This document shows, piece by piece, positions 1 through 5,046 of a stretch of DNA of 7,719 bases. The notes under the pieces are model-generated. The model did not search any database, was not told the origin of the DNA, and worked only from the letters and a program-made list of their open reading frames with translations. Source of the stretch: Salinibacterium sp. Lineage in GTDB: Bacteria > Actinomycetota > Actinomycetes > Actinomycetales > Microbacteriaceae. Location of the stretch: contig JANXTJ010000200.1 of NCBI GenBank assembly GCA_025352485.1, positions 1 through 7,719 on the forward strand, read 5' to 3'. Position 1 is the first letter of the stretch, and every line of letters begins with the position of its first letter. A program made the position numbers and the translations under genes.

Positions 1-1868
1 TCAAAAACACCACATACTCGCTCATCACATCGAGGGCGAGGGTTTGGCCGGAGCGGAGGTCCCCAGCCGAGATCGGTGAGGCGGGCCAGGGCGCGACCCT
101 CCAGCATGCGCTCGGCGGGCGCGATATTGCCTTTCACGCTCGGCGAACCGACCGGCCACTGGGCGCGCGGCTCCACCGGCACCCCCACCTTGTCGAGGGA
201 TGCCGCAGCACTCACCGCCGCGCCCGGCGCAACATCCACGGGGTACCAGACGCCCGCGCAGTTGTCACACCGCCCACACGGAGTCGCCGTGTCGTCATCG
301 AGGGCCCGTTGCAGGTATGCCATCCGGCAGCCCGCGGTGCCCGCCACCAGCCGCTCATACTCGAGCATGTGCTCCTGCTCGGCGGTGCGAGCCGCCGCGA
401 TCTTCGCGTAACGTTCCGCGTCATACGCCCACGGCTGACCGGTGCTGACCCAGCCGCCCTGCACCTTCTGTACCGCGCCATCAACGTCGAGCACTTTCAG
501 CAACAGCTCAAGCGGCGTGCGGCGGATGTCGACCCTGGCCTCCAGCGCCGGCGTGCTGGTGGGCCGCTCGGGCTCCAGCTCGCGCAACACGTTTTCCGCT
601 CGCACCTGCGACGGCATGCTTGCGGTGGCGAAATACTTCCAGATCGCTTCGTCCTCCGGGCCGGGAAGCAGCAGCACGTCGGCATTGTCGGTGGCCCGAC
701 CCGCGCGGCCGACCTGCTGGTAGTAGGCAACCGGCGAACTGGGTGCGCCCAGGTGCAACACGAAACCTAGGTCGGGCTTATCGAAACCCATGCCGAGGGC
801 GCTCGTGGCGATGAGGGCCTTCACCTGGTTGGCCTTCAGCAGCTGCTCGGATTCCTCGCGCTCGGCCGTATCCGTCTGCCCGGTGTAGGCCCGCACGTTG
901 TGCCCAGCATCGCGCAGCAGGCGTGCGGTGTCGACGGCCGCGGCGACGGTGAGCGTGTAGATAATGCCGCTGCCCGGCAGCTCATCGAGGTGGGTGAGCA
1001 GCCAGGCCAGGCGCGCTGGGGCGTCGGGCAAGCGGAGTACTCCCAGGCGGAGGGATTTGCGGGCGAGCGGGCCGCGGATGATGGTGACCTTCTCCACCGC
1101 GCCCAACTGCTCCGCCACGTCGTCTCGCTCGACCGCGCCGAGCTGTTCCGCCACGTCGTCGACCACGCGGCTGTTGGCGGTCGCCGTCGTCGCCAGCACC
1201 GGGACCCCCGCCGGAAGTCGCTCGATCAGCTCGCGAAGCCGCCGGTAGTCGGGCCGGAAGTCGTGCCCCCAATCGCTGATGCAGTGCGCCTCATCCACGA
1301 CGAGCAGCCCGGTTCTCCTGACCAGTTCTGGCAGCTGCTGTTCGCGAAACTGCGGGTTGTTGAGCCGCTCGGGGCTGACGAGCAGCACGTCGATGGCGTC
1401 ATCCCGAAGCTGTTGCTGGATGTCGGCCCACTCGTGCGGGTTCGTCGAGTTGATAGCCACGGCCCGCACCCCCGCTCGGGATGCCGCGGCAATCTGGTCG
1501 CGCATCAACGCGAGTAGCGGCGACACGAGGATCGTCGGGCCCGCGCCCTGGCGTCTCAGTAATAGCGTGGCGACGAAATACACGGCGGACTTGCCCCAGC
1601 CCGTGCGCTGCACGACCAGCGCCCGGCGTCGGTCATCGACCAGCGCGGATATTGCCTCGAACTGCCCCTCGTGGAAGTCGACGGTGCTTTCCGGCGCGGC
1701 TCCACCCGGCGCGGCTCCACCCGGCGCGGCCCCGGCTGGCGCGGCCCCACCCGCTGGGCCACTACCCGCCCCGACCAGCGTGCGCAGAATCTCGAGGGCA
1801 TCGTCGCGTGTCGTCATCGATCCCAGTGTTGCAGCCGCCGCCGACCTCGCGGTGTGCGCGCCCTTCAT
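1..1868 (-). CDS. recQ: RecQ-family ATP-dependent DNA helicase (3' end off window, probable frameshift near the left edge)
   Basis: This encodes a superfamily 2 DNA helicase that would unwind DNA 3'-5' during recombination and repair in the cytoplasm. Numbering from the ATG at 1868, I see a Walker A loop TGWGKS at residues 89-94, DEAH at 192-195 followed by CIS, the motif III stretch ATTATAN, a motif V-like stretch SALGMGFDKPDLG, and motif VI QVGRAGR at 385-391. A RecQ-type zinc cluster follows, with C514, C531, C534 and C537. The 1868 start is preferred over an in-frame ATG at 1817 because GGAGG lies 5 bases upstream of it. About 600 residues read cleanly. After LGWG (near residue 603) the frame loses its codon bias, while the +1 frame regains it, so an indel is likely between about 40 and 62. 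Residues 237-260 carry a 12-residue tandem duplication, and an Ala/Gly/Pro-rich repeat lies near the N terminus. It is divergent from the HNH gene across a LexA box. The family assignment is firm. The symbol recQ is used broadly, since actinobacteria carry several RecQ paralogues. Confidence 0.9.
   Translation of the reverse strand, partial: MKGAHTARSAAAATLGSMTTRDDALEILRTLVGAGSGPAGGAAPAGAAPGGAAPGGAAPESTVDFHEGQFEAISALVDDRRRALVVQRTGWGKSAVYFVATLLLRRQGAGPTILVSPLLALMRDQIAAASRAGVRAVAINSTNPHEWADIQQQLRDDAIDVLLVSPERLNNPQFREQQLPELVRRTGLLVVDEAHCISDWGHDFRPDYRRLRELIERLPAGVPVLATTATANSRVVDDVAEQLGAVERDDVAEQLGAVEKVTIIRGPLARKSLRLGVLRLPDAPARLAWLLTHLDELPGSGIIYTLTVAAAVDTARLLRDAGHNVRAYTGQTDTAEREESEQLLKANQVKALIATSALGMGFDKPDLGFVLHLGAPSSPVAYYQQVGRAGRATDNADVLLLPGPEDEAIWKYFATASMPSQVRAENVLRELEPERPTSTPALEARVDIRRTPLELLLKVLDVDGAVQKVQGGWVSTGQPWAYDAERYAKIAAARTAEQEHMLEYERLVAGTAGCRMAYLQRALDDDTATPCGRCDNCAGVWYPVDVAPGAAVSAAASLDKVGVPVEPRAQWPVGSPSVKGNIAPAERMLEGRALARLTDLGWGPPLRPNPRPRCDERVCGVF
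1089..1160 (-). repeat. 36-base in-frame tandem duplication inside the helicase core
   Basis: Two adjacent 36-base units (1125-1160 and 1089-1124) match at 29 of 36 bases. On the protein they read DDVAEQLGAVER (residues 237-248) and DDVAEQLGAVEK (249-260), just after the ATTATAN motif. RecQ relatives as I know them have one such helix at this place. The seven base differences are mostly silent or near-silent for the protein, so the duplication is not brand new and the frame has been kept. Confidence 0.9.
1691..1750 (-). repeat. 15-base tandem repeat, four copies, in the helicase N-terminal region
   Basis: Four consecutive 15-base units lie at 1691-1705, 1706-1720, 1721-1735 and 1736-1750. 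The first two are identical on the plus strand (CCGGCGCGGCTCCAC) and the other two differ from them by a few bases each. Read on the helicase strand they encode five-residue Gly/Ala/Pro units such as GGAAP, about 40 residues before the Walker A lysine. Because the unit is a multiple of three, copy number can vary without breaking the frame. This is probably a flexible linker in front of the helicase core. Confidence 0.9.
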
Positions 1869-1872
1869 CTTC

Positions 1873-1878
1873 TCCTCC
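1873..1878 (-). promoter_or_regulatory. Shine-Dalgarno site of the RecQ-family helicase
   Basis: Read on the minus strand, GGAGGA lies with GGAGG ending 5 bases before the ATG at 1868. It is the strongest ribosome binding site near the gene's 5' end and decides the start over the inner ATG at 1817, which has only a weak GGGA upstream. Confidence 0.75.
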
Positions 1879-1892
1879 ACAGGCGCCCCCAA

Positions 1893-1898
1893 AAAATA
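1893..1898 (-). promoter_or_regulatory. Possible -10 element for the RecQ-family helicase
   Basis: On the minus strand TATTTT (4 of 6 matches to TATAAT) sits about 25 bases upstream of the helicase ATG, which would give a short leader that still includes the GGAGG site. No convincing -35 element is seen. The LexA box would lie roughly 40-55 bases upstream of the start of transcription implied by this element. This is a weak call, made only from position and base composition. Confidence 0.3.
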
Positions 1899-1923
1899 CT
1901 TGTCATGAAACGCCGACCCGCAC

Positions 1924-1952
1924 TTTCGAACATACGTTCGACCTGAAACAAT
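1924..1952 (+). promoter_or_regulatory. Candidate promoter of the HNH gene (leaderless arrangement)
   Basis: The hexamer AACAAT (1947-1952; 4 of 6 matches to TATAAT) ends 6 bases before the ATG at 1959. With 17 bases of spacing, a weak -35 TTTCGA (1924-1929) overlaps the LexA box. No Shine-Dalgarno sequence precedes the ATG. Together these fit a leaderless mRNA starting at or near the A of the start codon, a common arrangement in actinobacteria. The hexamers alone are weak evidence. Confidence 0.4.
1926..1941. promoter_or_regulatory. LexA operator (SOS box)
   Basis: TCGAACATACGTTCGA has perfectly complementary six-base arms TCGAAC and GTTCGA around a four-base centre, ATAC. It matches the Gram-positive/actinobacterial LexA consensus, CGAAC-RNRY-GTTCG, at every position including the RNRY centre. 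It lies in the 90-base region between the divergent helicase and HNH genes, 17 bases before the HNH start codon and 57 bases before the helicase start. It overlaps or directly precedes the likely HNH promoter, so LexA binding should repress that gene and possibly both. LexA itself is not in this window. Confidence 0.88.
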
Positions 1953-1958
1953 AGAACC

Positions 1959-3425
1959 ATGACCCCCACCGACACCCTCGCGACCGCGTTTAGCGCGGCC
2001 CTCGACGCGCTCGCGCGGGTGTCAAAGAATGCCACCGATTACCGTTCCCTCGGTGATTCGGCTCTCCTCGAACTCAACCGTCTCGTCGGCCTTGAGCGCC
2101 AACTCGTTGATGCCCAAGCCGTCGTCATTGCCGGCGAGATCGCGTATCGGTCCACCCCCGACCTCGGGCACGGCGGCCTCGCGCAGCGCTCCGGCTACCG
2201 CACTGCCGAAGAGCTCGTTCGAGTCTCGACCCGCTCCACCGCGCGCGACGCATCGACGGCGGTTCGCCTCGGCCGCGTGGTCCGCGAGGCGATCGACTCG
2301 GCCGAGCCCGCCGAACCCTGGCTCATTCCGCTCGGCGAAGCCATCACCGCGGGCACTCTGCCGATGGCATCGGCAGACTCGATTCGCGCGGGCCTCGGCA
2401 CGCCGAGTGCCTCTGTCAGATCTGAAGCCCTCGCGGATGCCGCTGCTCAGCTGTGCGCGGAAGCCGGCGTGCTCGATCCCGATCGTCTCTTCCGCCGCGC
2501 TAAAGAGCTTCGCGACCAACTCGACGAGTCCGGCATCGCCGATCGGGAGCGCGAGCGTCGCGACCAACGTTCCCTGCGGTTGCGCACGCATCCGGATGGC
2601 CACGGTGAGCTGATCTGGCGCTTCGACCCCGAGACCGCTGCCATCGTCACTGACCTCTACGACCGCGCCACCTCACCGCGACGCGGCGGCCCGCGCTTCG
2701 TCGATTCCGCACAAGCGGCAAGCATTCTCGCTGACGAGCGCACCACCGAGCAGCTCGCCTCCGACGTCTTCCTCGAGTTGCTGCGGCAGGGGGCAGACGC
2801 GAACGACAGCCAGCTTCTCGGATCGGGCGCCCCCTCGATCCGAATCCTCGTCCCGGTGCGCGCCCTCGCCGGCCCGTCGGCTGGTGGCCCGGCCTTTGGT
2901 GTCGCGGCAGGGCACGCCCTGGCCACCAATGGCACCGCAGCGCACGCGCCCGCATTCCACGGCGTGGCGTCGCACGGTTTCATCGAGGGTCAGGCCGACC
3001 CCATCTCCATCGAGTCCGTCGAGCGGCTGGTGTGCTCCGGCTCCACCGTGACAATCCGAGTGGATGCCGCAGGCCAACCCCTCGACCTCGGCCGCGAGCA
3101 CCGCCTGCACAACCGTATCCAGCGCATCGCCCTCGCGGCCAGAGACGGTGGATGCCGCATGCCGGGCTGTGATCGCCCACCGTCCTGGTGCGAGGCCCAT
3201 CACGTCAAACACTGGGGTCGAGATCACGGCGGTACTTCGGTGAAAGACGGCATTCTCCTCTGCCGACATCACCACCTGCTTGTTCACAACAATGGCTGGG
3301 GCATCGAACGATCGGGTGCCGACCACTGGCTCATTCCCCCCGCGTCGGTCGACCGAGACCGCGTCAAGATCCCGATGCCCACAAAAAGCCGCGCAATGCG
3401 TGAACTGATGGCGCACGCGGTCTGA
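1959..3425 (+). CDS. DUF222 and HNH endonuclease signature protein (13E12 repeat family type)
   Basis: This 488-residue protein has the layout of the actinobacterial 13E12/DUF222 family: a long helical DUF222 region (roughly residues 15-300), an Ala/Gly/His-rich variable linker (about 300-345), and a C-terminal HNH nuclease domain (about 385-450). The HNH region shows paired cysteines C399 and C404, then CEAHHVKHW at 411-419, and LLCRHHHLLVH at 433-443, ending in the NNGW stretch typical of the family. These supply the metal and catalytic residues of a beta-beta-alpha-metal nuclease. The biological role of this family is not settled. The members are often multicopy in a genome, so gene conversion or mobility is possible. 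The LexA box directly before its start suggests induction by DNA damage, and 13E12 members in mycobacteria have, as I recall, been linked to SOS boxes. No Shine-Dalgarno site is visible. The frame is intact and the codon bias matches the neighbours. Nuclease activity is inferred from motifs only. Confidence 0.92.
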   Translation: MTPTDTLATAFSAALDALARVSKNATDYRSLGDSALLELNRLVGLERQLVDAQAVVIAGEIAYRSTPDLGHGGLAQRSGYRTAEELVRVSTRSTARDASTAVRLGRVVREAIDSAEPAEPWLIPLGEAITAGTLPMASADSIRAGLGTPSASVRSEALADAAAQLCAEAGVLDPDRLFRRAKELRDQLDESGIADRERERRDQRSLRLRTHPDGHGELIWRFDPETAAIVTDLYDRATSPRRGGPRFVDSAQAASILADERTTEQLASDVFLELLRQGADANDSQLLGSGAPSIRILVPVRALAGPSAGGPAFGVAAGHALATNGTAAHAPAFHGVASHGFIEGQADPISIESVERLVCSGSTVTIRVDAAGQPLDLGREHRLHNRIQRIALAARDGGCRMPGCDRPPSWCEAHHVKHWGRDHGGTSVKDGILLCRHHHLLVHNNGWGIERSGADHWLIPPASVDRDRVKIPMPTKSRAMRELMAHAV

Positions 3426-3444
3426 GCCAAGTGGGTCACGGCGG

Positions 3445-3478
3445 GGCGCATGCCGGCCGTTATGCCGGGCGGTGCGCC
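3445..3478 (+). terminator. Stem-loop after the HNH gene, possible terminator
   Basis: Nineteen bases after the TGA stop, GGCGCA (3445-3450) pairs with TGCGCC (3473-3478), and inside it CCGGC (3453-3457) pairs with GCCGG (3464-3468) around the loop CGTTAT. There is no T-run afterwards, so this is not a classical intrinsic terminator. GC-rich hairpins without T-runs are often proposed as terminators in actinobacteria. Confidence 0.45.
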
Positions 3479-3561
3479 GCTCGGAGCGTGGGACTGGCCA
3501 GCATGCCGCGCCGAGCGGGCGCTGCGTGCTGACCGCGCAGAGCTTCCACTGTGTTGAGTCA

Positions 3562-3721
3562 CCCTGACCAGCCACCCCACCCGCCCTGCCCACCCCACCT
3601 GCCCAGCCACCCTGCCTGACTACCTACCCACCCTGCCACCCACCCTGCCCACCCACCCTGCCCGCCCACCCCACCCGCCCTGCCCGACTACCCCGCCCGA
3701 CTACTCCGCCCGACTACCGGA
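3562..3721. repeat. C-rich degenerate tandem repeats with G-quadruplex potential on the minus strand
   Basis: Most of the 341-base spacer between the HNH gene and mazG is low-complexity C-rich sequence with very few G bases on the plus strand. From 3627 to 3698 there are 15 runs of three or more C separated mostly by one or two bases, and further runs reach back to 3562. Recurrent words are CCACCCTGCC and CCCACC. The right part is a 13-base tandem repeat that begins CCCGACTAC at 3683, 3696 and 3709. The minus strand therefore carries many consecutive GGG runs with short loops, the standard G-quadruplex pattern, and the plus strand could form an i-motif. No gene is seen in 3426-3766. Confidence 0.85.
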
Positions 3722-3766
3722 CCGGCCACCGGCACTGAACCGCCAGCCGATGCGAGACTTGACCGC

Positions 3767-4474
3767 ATGAGCGCAGACGCGGCCCCGAGCCCAGGTGTTA
3801 ACCCAAAACTCGACGAACTTGTGGCGGTGCTCGAAAAGCTGCGCGCTCCGGGCGGCTGCGCTTGGGACCGCGAGCAGACCCACGCGTCGCTCGTGCAATA
3901 CCTGATCGAAGAAACCTACGAGCTGGTCGACGCCATCGAATCCGGCGACACCGCCGAGCTAATCGAAGAGCTCGGCGACGTGCTCTACCAGGTGATCTTC
4001 CACTCCGACATCGCGGCCGAAGCGGGGCTCTTCACCCTGGAGGACGTGGCCGCGCACATGACACAGAAGATGATCGGGCGGCATCCGCACGTCTTCGGCG
4101 ACGCGATCGCCGATACCCCCGAAGCGGTCGTGGAAAGCTGGGACCGCCTCAAAACGGTTGAAAAACCGCACCGCACCAGTGTTCTCGACGGCATACCGCA
4201 GGGGATGCCCTCGCTCGCGCTCGCCGATAAACTCCTCGGCCGCGCGCACAAGATCGGCTTACTCGACGCCAAGCTGCCCGGAGCCATGAACGTCACCGAC
4301 GAAGACGAACTCGGGCCATTACTGCTGGCGATCGTGGCGTCCGCGAAAGCCAACGGGCTCGACTCCGAGCGTGCCCTGCGTTCGGCGCTGAGGGATCTGC
4401 AGGCCGAGATCCGCGACCACGAGGTGGAGTTGGCCAGCGACGCCGGCGTGATCGGCACGGGAACAGCAGACTGA
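3767..4474 (+). CDS. mazG: MazG nucleoside triphosphate pyrophosphohydrolase
   Basis: The 235-residue protein belongs to the all-alpha MazG family, which hydrolyses NTPs and dNTPs to monophosphate and pyrophosphate and is thought to remove aberrant nucleotides; mycobacterial MazG acts on oxidised dNTPs. The signature lies in the N-terminal half: LRAPGGCAWDREQTH (26-39, where most relatives have CPWD rather than CAWD), the metal-binding EExxE at E48, E49 and E52, and ExxD at E68 and D71, followed by the HxHVFG-type stretch GRHPHVFGDA. It is slightly shorter than E. coli MazG (263 residues) and clearly shorter than mycobacterial MazG. No Shine-Dalgarno site precedes the ATG, and the only nearby in-frame start fits the family N terminus. 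The stop codon and last residues (GTGTAD) lie in a degenerate first copy of the 19-base tandem array that follows, so the array seems to have grown out of the gene end. It sits in the mazG-hisS-eno neighbourhood usual for this group. Confidence 0.95.
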   Translation: MSADAAPSPGVNPKLDELVAVLEKLRAPGGCAWDREQTHASLVQYLIEETYELVDAIESGDTAELIEELGDVLYQVIFHSDIAAEAGLFTLEDVAAHMTQKMIGRHPHVFGDAIADTPEAVVESWDRLKTVEKPHRTSVLDGIPQGMPSLALADKLLGRAHKIGLLDAKLPGAMNVTDEDELGPLLLAIVASAKANGLDSERALRSALRDLQAEIRDHEVELASDAGVIGTGTAD

Positions 4475-4567
4475 ATCGGGCACGGCAGACTGAATCGGGA
4501 ACGGCAGACTGAATCGGGCACGGCAGATTGAATCGGGCACGGCGTGCTGAATCGGGCACGGCGTACG
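4473..4567 (+). repeat. 19-base direct tandem array, five copies, at the end of mazG
   Basis: Five head-to-tail units with consensus GAATCGGGCACGGCAGACT occupy 4473-4491, 4492-4510, 4511-4529, 4530-4548 and 4549-4567. The first three differ by at most one base from the consensus. The last two diverge at their 3' ends (GTGCT, GTACG). A degenerate half copy lies within the mazG 3' end just before. There are no spacers between units and the unit is not palindromic. It is minisatellite-like DNA and would be variable in copy number. Confidence 0.95.
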
Positions 4568-4605
4568 GATCGAACCGGTTGGACTGCGCCCACGCCAGCC
4601 GGGGC

Positions 4606-4638
4606 GGTGCCCTCCCCAACCCGAATGGAGAGGGCACC
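4606..4638 (+). terminator. Nine-base-pair hairpin downstream of mazG, possible terminator
   Basis: GGTGCCCTC (4606-4614) and GAGGGCACC (4630-4638) are perfect complements with a 15-base loop. It lies 131 bases after the mazG stop, beyond the tandem array. No T-run follows, so its role as terminator is a guess. It is the first of three adjacent hairpins. Confidence 0.45.
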
Positions 4639-4641
4639 TGT

Positions 4642-4723
4642 GAACACGGCGCTAATCAACGCGTAACGCGCGAGAGCGAACCGTGTTCGTCGAACCGACG
4701 GTTTTACCCGATCCGCCGGTTCG
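4642..4723. other. Two further adjacent hairpins, candidate structured RNA or inverted-repeat element
   Basis: GAACACGGCGCT (4642-4653) pairs with AGCG (4675-4678) and CCGTGTTC (4681-4688), giving 12 base pairs with a two-base AA bulge; its loop contains CGCG-TAA-CGCG, which can itself pair. Right after it, CGAACCGACGG (4691-4701) pairs with CCGCCGGTTCG (4713-4723), giving 10 pairs and one A/C mismatch around an 11-base loop. With the hairpin at 4606-4638 this makes three stems in 118 bases. I cannot tell whether it is a small RNA, a leader or terminator structure, or a repeat element, nor which strand is used. Confidence 0.5.
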
Positions 4724-5046
4724 TCTAGTGAGAAACACCGCGGCGACCCAGCGTGTGCAATCAACTCGACAGCGGGCCGCTGATCCGGTGCCGGAGGAAG
4801 GTTCCCACGAGCGCCTGTACCAATGAACACCGTGTGAGCAACCACGTGCTGGTAACTGCTGTGCCGGTAACCACCGTGCGGGATCCGGGCACTGTGTTTC
4901 TCAGAATGAATAATTCCGATTTCGGACTGACGTCGACCATGCCGACTGTCACGCAACTGTACCTCGGATGGGGGCAGACTGAATGGCCCCGGAACCGAGC
5001 CGAGCAACGCGCCGTGCGAACCGGGCCGTGCTGACAGAATCGACGC
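4724..5046 (+). promoter_or_regulatory. Upstream region of hisS with weak promoter and palindrome signals
   Basis: No gene is seen here. It contains AATAAT (4909-4914; 5 of 6 matches to TATAAT) with only a poor -35 element, followed by the palindrome TCCGATTTCGGA (4915-4926), which could be an operator or a short hairpin. GTGCTGGTAAC (4846-4856) is repeated as GTGCCGGTAAC (4861-4871). A lone copy of the mazG array core, GGCAGACTGAATGG, is at 4973-4986. CAGAAT (5035-5040) ends 6 bases before the hisS ATG and could be the -10 of a leaderless transcript, since no Shine-Dalgarno site is present. No tRNA, T-box or other RNA gene was recognised. Confidence 0.35.

Noticed and set aside
1817..1868. 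Helicase start at the inner ATG 1817
   Set aside because: The ATG at 1868 has a strong GGAGG at the right distance and stays in frame. The inner ATG has only a weak upstream signal, although it cannot be fully excluded.
309..1908. Several plus-strand open frames of 150-210 codons opposite the helicase
   Set aside because: The minus-strand helicase motifs account for this region. The plus-strand frames show no motifs and are high-GC shadows.
1959..3425. HNH gene as a mobile element such as an intron- or intein-borne homing endonuclease
   Set aside because: The DUF222 region and free-standing gene fit the 13E12 family. I see no intron or intein boundaries and no flanking terminal repeats or target-site duplication.
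2673..3593. Long minus-strand open frame opposite the HNH gene
   Set aside because: It is a mirror of the HNH gene codon bias, with no family motif and no good start signal.
4473..4567. CRISPR array
   Set aside because: The units are directly adjacent without spacers and no cas genes are near. It is a plain tandem repeat.
4677..4689. Second LexA-like palindrome CGAAC-CGT-GTTCG
   Set aside because: The spacer is three bases rather than the four required by the consensus, and the bases are part of hairpin arms. It is not called an SOS box.
4691..4723. tRNA or tRNA-like arm suggested by the GGTTCG sequence
   Set aside because: No acceptor stem, D arm or anticodon arm can be placed around it, and the T-loop consensus does not continue.
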